Part shown: positions 33,074 through 42,017 of the stretch, piece by piece
Layout of the letters: each line of letters opens with the position of its first letter
Numbering within the stretch: position 1 is the first letter of the stretch
Assembly (NCBI RefSeq): GCF_001660815.1
Contig: NZ_LYMI01000005.1
Coordinates: forward strand, 1-64,000
Source: Xanthomonas nasturtii
Lineage (GTDB): Bacteria > Pseudomonadota > Gammaproteobacteria > Xanthomonadales > Xanthomonadaceae
DNA length: 64,000 nt
Direction: 5' to 3'
Notes under the pieces: generated by a model
Told to the model about the DNA's origin: nothing
The model's database searches: none
Seen by the model: the letters and a program-made list of their open reading frames with translations, nothing else
Program-made: the position numbers and the translations under genes

Positions 33074-33100
33074 TCGTCGCACTCCGCATCGTGTGATCAG

Positions 33101-33128
33101 AAACCCCGCTTCGGCGGGGTTTTTCTTT
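33101..33128 (+). terminator. Intrinsic terminator after the porin gene
   Basis: Stem AAACCCCGC / GCGGGGTTT with a TTCG loop, followed by a T-rich run, 28 bases after the stop. Confidence 0.92.
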
Positions 33129-33353
33129 GGCGTGCCGTTGCACGGCCAACCGCGTCGCCATCCATCGACGGCATCCTTCGCCGCAAGCAGATGCGATCAA
33201 TCACATGCGGCGCATAGAACGCGCGCTTTAGGACTCATGCGATGCCGTTGAAACAACGCGTCGCGCACGCGCATTGATTCCCTGCATGGCGCTTTGCTGC
33301 GGCATGCCGAGCGGGCTGTGCAGGCCGCACTGCAGATTGTGATGGTCGTGCGC

Positions 33354-34075
33354 ATGAACCAACCCGACTTTATCCAGATCACCGACAACGCCGTCTCGGC
33401 CGCCGATTGCGCGGCCATCGTGCAGCGCATGCGCGACAGTCAGCAGCTGCATCCCGGCCGCATCGGCGGCGGCGTGTTTCCCGACCTCAAACACAACCGT
33501 GATCTGCGCATCAGCGGGGTGGCCGAGTGGCTGCGGTGGAAAGCCGGCTGCAACAGGCCGTGTTCGACGGCGTGCTCACCTATCTACGGCAGTACCCGCA
33601 GGCGCTGATTTGTCCATTGATGTTGCAGGTGACCACCGCCGATGGCACACCGCATCGTCTGGTCGCCGAAGACATCGCGCAGATGAGCGACCAGGCGCTG
33701 GGCGACCTGGCACGCACCTGCCTGCGTCAGGGCGCGATCAATCTGCAATGGTATGCCGCCGACCAGGGCGGCTACCCGTACTGGCATTGCGAGCTGTACC
33801 CACGCGATGCGAGTGCCGACACGCTGCACCGCCATCTGCTGTGGACGCTGTATCTCAACGATGAGCTCGAGCAAGGCGAGACCGAATTCCTGTTCCAGCA
33901 ACGCAAGGCGCGCCCGCGCACTGGCAGCCTGTTGATCGCTCCCACCGCCTTCACCCACACCCACTGCGGCAACCGCCCGGTTGGCGGCGACAAGTTCATT
34001 GCCACCAGCTGGATCCTGTTTCAGTCGGCGCAGGCGCTGTACGGCGGGGAATCGGGAGTAGGGAATGGGGAATAG
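33354..34075 (+). pseudogene. 2OG-Fe(II) oxygenase-family gene with a frameshift
   Basis: From the ATG at 33354 (MNQPDFIQITDNAVSAADC) the protein reads through about residue 60 (HNRDLRISGVAEW). The homologous continuation then appears in another frame from about 33527 (AAVESRLQQAVFDGVL) and runs to 34075, with WHCELYPR and FTHTHCGNRPVGG as the likely iron/2OG region. The reading frame therefore breaks near 33525-33540. As given, translation from the ATG ends at 33608. This is either a recent disabling mutation or a sequencing error. The C-terminus runs into a GGAATC-type repeat (residues GGESGVGNGE). Substrate unknown. Confidence 0.75.
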
Positions 34076-34143
34076 GCAAACGCAACGGCAACGCGTTGGT
34101 GTTGCTGTTGCGATTCCCCATTGCCAATTCTCGATTCCCCGCT

Positions 34144-35001
34144 CTAAAACAGCACGCCCTGCGGCGAATCCGCCACCGGCTTGGCCGGCGGGGCCGGGCG
34201 GCGGAATGCGCTGCAGTCCAGCGTCGGCATGTCGCGCGCACCGAATCCTGCGCGGCGGTGGGCGAGGGCGAAGCGGCGCGCCAATAGATCTGCATACACG
34301 CCTTGTCCGCGCATGCGTGCGCCAAAGGCGCTGTCGTAGTCCTTGCCGCCGCGTAGTTGCTGGATCGTGCTCATCACGTGTTCGGCGCGCTGGGGGTGAT
34401 GGGTCTGCAACCAGTCGCGAAACAGAGGCGCCACTTCATGCGGCAAGCGCAGCAGTACGTAACCGGCACTGTGCGCGCCGGCAGCGGCAGCGGCCTGCAG
34501 GATCGCTTCCAGTTCATGGTCGTTGATCCATGGGATCACCGGCGCGGCCATCACCCCGACCGGCACGCCGGCCTCGTGCAGGGCACGCATTGCGCGCAGG
34601 CGTGCGTGCGGGGCGGAGGCGCGCGGCTCGAGCTTGGCCGACAGATGCGGGTCCAGCGTGGTCACCGAAAAATGCACGTTGACCAGGTTCTCGCGGGCCA
34701 GCGGGGCGAGCAGGTCCAGGTCGCGCGTCACCAGCGCGTTCTTGGTGATCAGCGTGAACGGGTGCCGCGCCTCCCATAGCACCTCGATCAACTGGCGGGT
34801 CAGGGCGCGCTTGCGTTCGATCGGCTGATACGCATCGGTGTTGATGCCCAACGCGATCGGGCTGGGCACGTAACCCGGCCGGGCCAACTCGCGGCGCAGC
34901 AGCTCCGGCGCATTGGTTTTGGCGAACAGCTTGGTTTCGAAATCCAACCCCGGCGAGAGATTGAGATACGCGTGCGAGGGCCGCGCGAAGCAGTAACTGC
35001 A
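34144..35001 (-). pseudogene. PA0069-family radical SAM protein, 5'-truncated by the mobile element
   Basis: The minus-strand frame is clean radical-SAM sequence from YCFARPSHAYLNLSPG to the C-terminus (C-terminal end GVLF): LGINTDAYQP, VHFSVTTLDPHLSAKLEPR, PVIPWINDHELE, LLRLPHEV, RGGKDYDSAFG. The upstream direction ends abruptly. The second cysteine of the CxxxCxxC cluster motif is at about 34999-35001 and no gene-like sequence precedes it; a stop codon lies about 20 codons further upstream. So the N-terminal third, including the first cluster cysteine, is missing. The same family is present complete at 59632-60732, about 60 percent identical by eye. The junction marks the left end of the integrated element. 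Confidence 0.88.
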
Positions 35002-35416
35002 CCAGCATTGTATGGAGACTTTGCTCTTTTGTTCAGTTGCTTTGGAGGGTCAACAACGATATCTGGGAGTGGCATTTGGGCAAAGTGCGCAAGATCGGCT
35101 TGATTGCATCCAAGGCTACTGGCCGCCAGCACCACCCGTAAGGGGGGTTGGGGTAGCTTTCACGCCCCGCTTGAGCTGACCGCCTTGACCCTGAGTGGGA
35201 GACAACCTGAAACCAGTTTTTGGCAGTGCGTCAAGATGAGCGACTAGGCAGTTGATCGCCCGTTTGCCTATGAGCCAAGTCTTAGCCCGGCGGACTATCA
35301 TCACTTCCGCAAACTTGTCTTTCGGTACACCGTTTGATACCAGTCGCTTCCCCTCCCTGGCCCATCTCTACATACGCGCTATTGCCGCGCATCCACTAGG
35401 GCAATCCGAGAAAGCT
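35002..35416. other. Left-end noncoding region of the island
   Basis: About 415 bases from the junction to the first cargo gene. No credible gene. If the element is excised by its tyrosine recombinases, the recombination core and arm sites would be expected at the beginning of this stretch. No obvious long repeat was seen by eye. Confidence 0.5.
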
Positions 35417-36229
35417 ATGAACCTGTACCACTACACCGATGCGCAAGCTGTGCAATCAATACTGGTCAACCGGAAGCTTTGGTTGACTGACTTACGTTTT
35501 ATGAATGACTCGACCGAACTTTCGCATGGCGTCGAGATCCTGAAGAAGGCGATGGAGCACCAGCCGCATGGGCTGTTCTACGACTGGGATTATGCTGAGA
35601 AAGCCATGTCATATTTGTCTAATTCATTGGACGAATATGAAGACGCTTCGTGGACTGAGGATCCTGTATTTGCCATGTCTTTCAGCAGAAAGGATGATCT
35701 GCTCAGTCAGTGGCGTGGATACGGCAACTACGCTGTCGCCTTTGATAGCGAGCGCCTAAAGGAATTCGGACTAAAGCTGAGGGACTGCATCTACGATAGC
35801 AAGTCAAAGGCGGACCAAGCTTCACAGCAGTTGACCAATGCTGGCACCAGCATTTCGCGGTCCATGGCTGAGATTAACGGCTGCATTAGCGTTGATTCGA
35901 TCGACAAGCAGATCGAACTGATCGAGTTGGCAGCCACCTTCAAAGATGCGGGTTTCGAGGAGGAAAGCGAAGTTCGCATGATCGCGCGCCCAGATCAGCA
36001 CGACATCAAGTACAGACCCAGGAATGGGATGCTGATTCCTTACGTTGAGATCGAGATCCCTGCAGAAGCGATAGTTAGTGTTCGTGTTGGCCCCATTCGG
36101 GATCAGCACCTGGCTTCACTATCCATGAAAATGTTTCTCGGCTCAGTTGAGAGTGCCTATCGCAGCGATGGCGGGGATGTTGAGTGGTCTGTGCCAGTGG
36201 ATACATCGAAGACGCCCTACAGGCAGTAG
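35417..36229 (+). CDS. DUF2971 family protein
   Basis: 270 residues. The start MNLYHYTDAQAVQSILVNRKLWLTDLRFMNDSTEL is the signature of DUF2971: a YHYT motif, then LWLTD and a FMNDxxE element, followed by SFSRKDDLLSQWRGYGNYAVAF and a SEVRMIAR motif late. Family function is not established; the order of motifs resembles ADP-ribosyltransferase-like folds, and members are frequent in genomic islands. ATG at 35417 follows GAGAAAG; the upstream in-frame start at 35252 lies in the noncoding left end and is not credible. First cargo gene of the island. Confidence 0.8.
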   Translation: MNLYHYTDAQAVQSILVNRKLWLTDLRFMNDSTELSHGVEILKKAMEHQPHGLFYDWDYAEKAMSYLSNSLDEYEDASWTEDPVFAMSFSRKDDLLSQWRGYGNYAVAFDSERLKEFGLKLRDCIYDSKSKADQASQQLTNAGTSISRSMAEINGCISVDSIDKQIELIELAATFKDAGFEEESEVRMIARPDQHDIKYRPRNGMLIPYVEIEIPAEAIVSVRVGPIRDQHLASLSMKMFLGSVESAYRSDGGDVEWSVPVDTSKTPYRQ

Positions 36230-36271
36230 GATCAGTTATTTACTCTCAGTTCTCGAAGTAGAACAAGGTGT

Positions 36272-36646
36272 TCAATCTTCCTCTGCGTGCTGGTAGACCC
36301 GATCACGCTCGACTCCTGCCATTGCCACCCGGTCTTCATCTGTTAATTTATGGATGTCATTGTGTCCTGCGATTCCGAAAAAATCCTGGCTGCGAATATT
36401 ATTAAATATGTCGTAAAAACTACTTCCAGGGCAACCATCGGAATTTTTCGCCAGCACTGCACTGTAGATAGCTGTGCGTGTGTCGCAAAGCGCTCGGCTA
36501 GCGGCTTCCAAAGTATCGTACACGTCATTACTTCGAGTACCCTCATCGAAAATTTCGTGAAGCTTCCTAAATCCAACAGTGCTTCTCGACTGGGCAGCCT
36601 CAGACAATAACTTAGCCACGCTAGAAATTTTTTCTATAACAATCAT
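36272..36646 (-). CDS. Hypothetical protein of the island
   Basis: 124 residues from the ATG at 36646, which has GAGG six bases upstream; earlier in-frame starts at 36658 and 36661 lack a clear ribosome site. The protein is acidic and likely helical, with no signal peptide. Composition is AT-rich, unlike core genes. It is convergent with the DUF2971 gene and divergent from the Imm11-type gene. No family recognised. It could be an orphan immunity or regulator gene. Confidence 0.55.
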   Translation of the reverse strand: MIVIEKISSVAKLLSEAAQSRSTVGFRKLHEIFDEGTRSNDVYDTLEAASRALCDTRTAIYSAVLAKNSDGCPGSSFYDIFNNIRSQDFFGIAGHNDIHKLTDEDRVAMAGVERDRVYQHAEED

Positions 36647-36719
36647 GTAAGACCTCATCAATAGAAGGCAAGCCCATCTGCTACTCTAGCAGGGGCGACG
36701 GCAGGAGGATTCAACTTCA

Positions 36720-37406
36720 ATGTGCAGCACACCCGCATCCATGATGGAAGCCCAAATGAACGATCAAAGTGCGATTCCGGTCACTGTTATGAGCGCATCT
36801 CAGAAGGGGAAGTTTTTTGTTCTTGAGCCCAGCTTCTGGGGAAATGGCAGACAGCCCGGCTTAGAGATTGCTAACAAGAAGCAGCTACGGCTGCCTGGGA
36901 CTTTCATGATTGAAAATCCAAATGGCGATCCAAATCAATACCCAGAAAGACCCCACCTGATCCATGTACCCGACCAAGGCGGGATGCCAAGAGATTTTGA
37001 AAAGTTGGCAGGTAAGTGGATTGTTTCCGAATCTCTGAAACACATCTTCGAGTCTATTGATCCGCACGGGTTCGCTTTTTGTGCGTGTGATTTTACCCTC
37101 GCCGATGGTTCTGCAGGTCCCCAGTACTACTTGTGTGGTGTGGTGCGTTCTCTCGATGCGCTCGATGAGGAAAATTCACGAGTGAAGATCGAGTATGAGC
37201 GCGATCACCAGACCGCAGAAGATCTCAAGTTCTACAGCGTGGCTGGCGGTGCAAGTCTCGGTTTCAAGGAAGAGATCGTTGGTGACGCGCACGTTTTCCG
37301 GCAACCGCGACTCGCGATAGATGCTATCTGCGACCGTGTTCTAGCCGACGCACTAATGGCTGCGAACCTCGACGGTGTTCGGATACGAGACGCTGCAGAA
37401 ATTTGA
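36720..37406 (+). CDS. Imm11 (DUF1629)-type immunity protein
   Basis: 228 residues from an ATG with AGGAGG about 12 bases upstream (36756 is an alternative). The pattern fits the Imm11 family: an early FFVLEP element, then the central block with YLCGVVRSLDALDEENS, and the C-terminal AHVFRQPRLAIDAICDRVLADALMAANLDGVRIRD, matching the conserved HIFR / VCS-like / GV end of DUF1629. No signal peptide, so cytoplasmic. It lies 42 bases upstream of the effector gene in the same direction, consistent with immunity to that nuclease toxin. Family assignment is from recognition of motif order, not a search. Confidence 0.75.
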   Translation: MCSTPASMMEAQMNDQSAIPVTVMSASQKGKFFVLEPSFWGNGRQPGLEIANKKQLRLPGTFMIENPNGDPNQYPERPHLIHVPDQGGMPRDFEKLAGKWIVSESLKHIFESIDPHGFAFCACDFTLADGSAGPQYYLCGVVRSLDALDEENSRVKIEYERDHQTAEDLKFYSVAGGASLGFKEEIVGDAHVFRQPRLAIDAICDRVLADALMAANLDGVRIRDAAEI

Positions 37407-37448
37407 TTCCCCCGACGCATTCATGGATTTTTGCGCAGGAGCACCAGC

Positions 37449-40292
37449 ATGGCCGACACACCTGTTTTCCAGGGACATCACGTAATTGAGCAAGTTGCGT
37501 ATGCCCGCAGTGAATTACTACAGGCGCTATCGGAACGCGGTTTGTTTGAACTGCATGGCCCACGCAATATTCTCAATCTGCCCGCAGACCAGGCATTGGC
37601 AGCACAGATGGGATTGTCGCCTCATCCAGGTGGTCCCCTCGGCGCATACACCGACGAGCTTAAGACTGCTCTTGATCGGCTAGAGATATCTCCTGACGGC
37701 CAACAAACCCTGCTTGGGGATAAAGCAACGGACCCGGGAGCAGCTCAGCGAATCGCAGCTAGGGTCAATGCCTTAACCGACACTCTTAAGGTGGGCTTAG
37801 TCAATGGCGATCTTGTCACTAACACGACTCAGGGCATGACGCAGGAGCAAGCGAACGCGAAGATTCGAGCGTTTCATGGGGATCTCGCTGCATACCAACA
37901 GAGCCATGCAGCCCAGATTTCCGAATTGGGAAAGATGGCAGATGCAGAGGCGAAATGGGCTGGCGTCACTCAGTCAGAGCGTAACGTCAAGTTAGCGTTG
38001 GATGCGATCAATCAGCCGGGATCATCCACGCTCAGCGACAAATGGGGTGGCCACAAGTCGCTGGGCACAGCAGTTGCTGAAGCGAACCAGGCCGGGCGTC
38101 TGCCAGTCACCGAACCGATTGAAGCCCGTCTGCGCCTAGCTTTTGCTCAGGAGATGCCCCCGGTTCTCACTAGGCCACCGGCTGGACCGCGGCTTCCCGG
38201 CGCCTCAGGCGAAGGCGGCATCGTGGCAGGCGAAGGGCTTGCAGCGGAGGCTGCCGGAGCCCGGGGGCTTTCTGGTGCTCGTGTCGCGGGTGCTGCCGGT
38301 GTTGCGCTGATGGCCTATGACTTCGCCGTGACCGGCCACCGCGTTGTCCAGCTAAGTACGCAGGGCAACGATACTGGCGCCGAGTCAGCAGCCACGCATT
38401 TCGTCGGCCGCAATGCAGGTGGTATCGCCGGCGGCTTCTTGCTCGGTGCAGGCTACGGGGCCGTCACAGGGTCCTGGACGGGTCCTGGAGCGCTGGCTAC
38501 TGGCTTGGTCGGCGGCGTGGCGGGCGCCTACCTTGGCGAACGTTGGGCAGAGAAGCAGGACATCAACCGGATCTACACACAGCCGGACCGCAGTGGCAAC
38601 GAGTGGACGCGTAACCCAGAGGATCCACAGGGCACGTGGACGCGTACGGTGAGCGCTCCGTTGCCAAGCGGCGGCTATCAGGAGACACGCCTGGTTGCTG
38701 CTGGCCGCCTTGCCGATGAACTGAATTACCGCGCGGCTAACGACTCCTACTCACTCGGGCTGGCAAATCCACCAAAGCCACAGGATCCATACCGCCTGGA
38801 TGCCAAGAACGAAACGCATCCGCCGCGCGAACCGTTTGAAACGGGCCGCGACTATGTGCGCGATGCGCAGACCGGGAAGTGGCAGCTTGAAATCAGGCAA
38901 AATATCGACGGCAAGATACCAGTCACACGCAGTGCCCCGATCAGTGCCGAGCGTGGGGCCGAGTTGGAGAGCCAGTCCCAGACGATCATTGCGCAGAACG
39001 CCGCCAACACGCCGGAAGCAACAGCGGCCCGCTACCAGATCGCCTACAACCAGTTCGGCTGGAATGAGTTCGCCAATCGCGAGCCGGTGCCGCAGGCCAT
39101 CACGAACGCACGCACGCAACCGCAGCCGTTACAGGCGTCCGACGGTCATTCCTACACCCGCGACGCCCACGGCGAATGGACCACGCCCGGCACGCTCTAT
39201 GGCACCAATGCGGCCACCGGCAACACGCGCGAGGAATTGAACCGCACGTGGCAGAGCCAACAGGCCGGGCTTCAAGACATGGCGTCCATGGCGGAGGTCG
39301 CCCGCAGCAATCCCACACCGACGCAGAGCGACTTGCACAGCCAGGTGGCCGGGATGTACGCCCGCGCTGGCATTACGCGCACTGACGCGCAGATTGATGC
39401 CGCCACGGCCGCAGTTGCACAAGACCATGCACGCGATACGGGCAAGCAGATGCCCTTCTTCCTGCAGCTGCAGAAAGACGGATCGATCGCCACCGTGGTT
39501 GGCCAGAACGACGACCGCATGGAGATCAAGGCGACCACGACGGCAGCAGAGATATCGCAGGCAGAACGGCAGCAGGCTATGCCTGCCAACGCCACCTCGC
39601 CCAATTCCCCTGCGCAGTCGACTCAGATGCAGCAGCCTACGGCACCTTCCTCGCAAACCCCATTACCCAGCGCGCCGTCGTCGCAGACAGCGCCAGGAAG
39701 GTCGCCCTCGCTGGACGACGATCATGCGCAGGGGCGTACAGCGGCCACCGGCGCGACCACAGCACAGGTCGCCGCACCGGGAATGCAGATGGGTGCGCGC
39801 TCTGTTGCATGGCACGATCCACGTGAAGACGAGCAGCCATCTGTGAGTCGTCAGAGCGACGTTGGCCCGAAGCCGCAAGACGCTGCGCTGGTGGAGCAAC
39901 TACGCTCATCCATCGCAAGGCTCGATGAAAGCGCCAACAAACCGTGGGATGAGCGCAGCGATCGCATGGTTGCGAGCGCGTACAAAATGGCTGTTGAAGC
40001 GGGATTCAAGCCCGGCGACAAGGTCGACGTCGCATTGAATGTCCCGACCGACAAGCTTCCAGGCGGGGTGACGATGTTCGTGATTCGCTCAGGCCCAGGC
40101 GCGTCCCCGGATCCGTATGCCAACCGCGCACAGATGCCGACCAGCGAGGCACTGGCTGCGGCTCCCGAACAACAGTACCTGGCGGCAAACCAGGCACGTG
40201 ATACACAGGAACAAACGCGATTGCAGGAGCTAGCACAAGCACGCGACCATACCCAGGACGATCAAAGCAGGAACGGGCCGCGGATGTCATAA
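37449..40292 (+). CDS. Putative type IV secretion effector: N-terminal AHH nuclease and C-terminal XVIPCD-like tail
   Basis: 947 residues. Residues 8-85 resemble the AHH/HNH-type nuclease domain: QGHHVIE (His10-His11), ALSERGLFELHGPRNILNLP, then ELKTALDRL. Residues about 260-380 contain a glycine-zipper hydrophobic stretch (GGIAGGFLLGAGYGAVTG, GLVGGVAGAYLGERWAE) that could insert in membranes. Two DFxxGxxYVRDAxxGxWxLE-like repeats follow (EWTRNPEDPQGTW, RDYVRDAQTGKW, YTRDAHGEWTTPG). The final 120 residues look like the XVIPCD signal of Xanthomonas effectors: MFVIRSGPG, DPYANRAQMPTSEAL, then a Gln-rich tail. It is preceded by an immunity gene. The ATG at 37449 has GGAG upstream. The T4SS itself is not in this window. 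Confidence 0.75.
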   Translation: MADTPVFQGHHVIEQVAYARSELLQALSERGLFELHGPRNILNLPADQALAAQMGLSPHPGGPLGAYTDELKTALDRLEISPDGQQTLLGDKATDPGAAQRIAARVNALTDTLKVGLVNGDLVTNTTQGMTQEQANAKIRAFHGDLAAYQQSHAAQISELGKMADAEAKWAGVTQSERNVKLALDAINQPGSSTLSDKWGGHKSLGTAVAEANQAGRLPVTEPIEARLRLAFAQEMPPVLTRPPAGPRLPGASGEGGIVAGEGLAAEAAGARGLSGARVAGAAGVALMAYDFAVTGHRVVQLSTQGNDTGAESAATHFVGRNAGGIAGGFLLGAGYGAVTGSWTGPGALATGLVGGVAGAYLGERWAEKQDINRIYTQPDRSGNEWTRNPEDPQGTWTRTVSAPLPSGGYQETRLVAAGRLADELNYRAANDSYSLGLANPPKPQDPYRLDAKNETHPPREPFETGRDYVRDAQTGKWQLEIRQNIDGKIPVTRSAPISAERGAELESQSQTIIAQNAANTPEATAARYQIAYNQFGWNEFANREPVPQAITNARTQPQPLQASDGHSYTRDAHGEWTTPGTLYGTNAATGNTREELNRTWQSQQAGLQDMASMAEVARSNPTPTQSDLHSQVAGMYARAGITRTDAQIDAATAAVAQDHARDTGKQMPFFLQLQKDGSIATVVGQNDDRMEIKATTTAAEISQAERQQAMPANATSPNSPAQSTQMQQPTAPSSQTPLPSAPSSQTAPGRSPSLDDDHAQGRTAATGATTAQVAAPGMQMGARSVAWHDPREDEQPSVSRQSDVGPKPQDAALVEQLRSSIARLDESANKPWDERSDRMVASAYKMAVEAGFKPGDKVDVALNVPTDKLPGGVTMFVIRSGPGASPDPYANRAQMPTSEALAAAPEQQYLAANQARDTQEQTRLQELAQARDHTQDDQSRNGPRMS

Positions 40293-40696
40293 CCGGGATA
40301 GGTATCTGACTGAAGCGAAGACTAGACTGTGGCGACGACGAACCTCACGTGCTGAGGCGGTGTCTGTTCCACGCCTCACGCTAGGAGCAATGGCAAAGGA
40401 ATCGGTTGCAGTGAGAAAATCGAAACTCAAGGAGTGCCGCAAGATCCGTTGTCCATTAGGTGAGGGGACGTCGCGCATGTATTCCTCGACCGGCGATGTC
40501 CCGCCGGCTGAGTTCGCCATCCAATTTGCTTTCCCATCCAAGGCCTGATTTTCTAGTTCTGCGATGGCGCTTGCTCGTCACAGTTCCCCGTTTGTAGCGG
40601 ATCACGAAAACTTGCCTTTTGTAGCCGGAACGCACGGAATAGTGTATTTTTTATAAAGTTAATTAAACCATCATCAGATAACATCAGGGGGATCTA
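40293..40696. other. Intergenic region of the island
   Basis: About 400 bases with no credible gene. The right part is AT-rich, with GTGTATTTTTTATAAAG near 40642-40658 as a likely promoter region for the zinc-ribbon gene, which has a good ribosome site (GGGGG about 7 bases before its ATG at 40697). A short plus-strand open frame at 40360-40548 lacks family features. Confidence 0.5.
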
Positions 40697-41011
40697 ATGA
40701 ATGCAAAGCAAAAGGGAATTTGCCCATTCTGCAGCAAAAACGTCGCCGCAGAAATCATAGAAGAAAATACTATTCGGCGAGATAGGTGTAAGTGCCCGGA
40801 ATGCGGCGAGACAGTTTTTCTATGCCGCACTCCAGGCTGCCACGATTTTGCCAAAGGCACCCAAGTTTACGATCACGAGTTATGCCCGAGCTGCACAGGC
40901 ACTGTCGCTGATGCCGGGTCCGGAGTCGCCTCTATTATCGGCAAAGTGGCAGGCGCAGTAGCTATTGCGGCTCTCTCCGCAATGGCGGTTGCTGCGGTGA
41001 AGGAAAAGTAG
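40697..41011 (+). CDS. Small zinc-ribbon protein with a C-terminal membrane helix
   Basis: 104 residues. Four CxxC-type pairs give a zinc ribbon in the first 75 residues (ICPFCSK, KCPECGE, CRTPGC, CPSC). The last 30 residues are a hydrophobic helix (GVASIIGKVAGAVAIAALSAMAVAAV) ending in KEK, so the protein is probably tail-anchored with the ribbon in the cytoplasm. No family recognised. It lies 80 bases upstream of the HNH gene in the same direction and may share its transcript. Composition is AT-rich. Confidence 0.6.
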   Translation: MNAKQKGICPFCSKNVAAEIIEENTIRRDRCKCPECGETVFLCRTPGCHDFAKGTQVYDHELCPSCTGTVADAGSGVASIIGKVAGAVAIAALSAMAVAAVKEK

Positions 41012-41092
41012 CTGATCGGCTTATCACTCATTCGAGCCGAACCCGCTGCGTGGGTCGGCTTATTCTTGCACTCAGAACTAGACGGATTGATC

Positions 41093-41845
41093 ATGGCCGA
41101 TCGATTTTCACCTACAACGGCAAGCCGAGCGGCTAGGCGTGCCGCTTACATTTGCTCTAATCCAGTGTGCAGAAGGCTCACAATTGGACCAGACTACGCT
41201 GATCAGAATAAGTCCATATCCACCGGAAAAGCTTCACACATCAAGGCTGCAAGCAAGGGCGGCCCGCGGTACGATCCCAATCAAAGCAGCGTACAGCGCC
41301 GCTCGATAGCAAACGCGATATGGCTATGCGGCGCTTGCGCCGACCTGATTGACAAGAACCAAGGCGTGTCCTATCCGGTAGTTCAGCTTGAAAACTGGAA
41401 AAAAGATCACGAGACGCTTATAAAGCAATGCCTGGAGGGTGGGAAGAGAGCAGTCTTTCAGTTTGGCACGCATGCTCAAGACTACGCGGCTGCGAACAAG
41501 GCGCTCGCTCTTCTGAAAGATAAGGGATTTCTTTTCGTGCCGTATCCGCAAGAGAACTACCATTATGTGGTTCAGTCTATGCAAGACTTGCGCAGCAGCC
41601 TTACCTTGCTGGCTGGGCAAATTGAGCAGACCTCAAGGCTCACTGTGATCATTGATTCGATCATCGGCGCGTGCCGTCATTACATGAACTCAACGCGATC
41701 CGATGTTCGCTTCGAGGAAATGAACGACAGACTGTTTGCCGTGCGAAAGTTTATTGGTATCAACATAGCCGAACTTTGCAATTTCTACCACCTTGATCCT
41801 GGGCCGGAGCTTGCAAGCACTTTTCCAACCAGGGTTGAGGTCTGA
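41093..41845 (+). CDS. HNH-endonuclease-like protein
   Basis: 250 residues. Residues 20-90 form an HNH/treble-clef unit: two cysteines in CSNPVC (21, 26), His49 in GKASHI, then SIANAIWLCGACADLIDKN with Cys79, Cys82 and an Asp-Lys. The C-terminal 140 residues are a helical domain with no name I can give. This HNH layout is common at the N-terminus of defence effectors, where the rest of the protein senses a trigger. The ATG at 41093 is preferred over an upstream start. It lies just left of the IS3 element. Substrate and trigger unknown. Confidence 0.72.
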   Translation: MADRFSPTTASRAARRAAYICSNPVCRRLTIGPDYADQNKSISTGKASHIKAASKGGPRYDPNQSSVQRRSIANAIWLCGACADLIDKNQGVSYPVVQLENWKKDHETLIKQCLEGGKRAVFQFGTHAQDYAAANKALALLKDKGFLFVPYPQENYHYVVQSMQDLRSSLTLLAGQIEQTSRLTVIIDSIIGACRHYMNSTRSDVRFEEMNDRLFAVRKFIGINIAELCNFYHLDPGPELASTFPTRVEV

Positions 41846-42017
41846 AAATTCATTCCACCCGAACCGGCGAAGCAGGTTCGGGTTGGTCAACTTCATGCCA
41901 TGAACGTCCGATCTTGGCCGAAAGCGGACCTGGTCTGTTACAGCAACGCAACCTACTTACTGCTACACGTGAGACCGATCTGACGGCGCGCAGGGCGCAC
42001 TGTCGACTCCCCGCAAT

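Noticed and set aside
40360-40548. Short plus-strand frame after the effector gene
   Set aside because: No ribosome site, no family features, and it sits in otherwise noncoding DNA.
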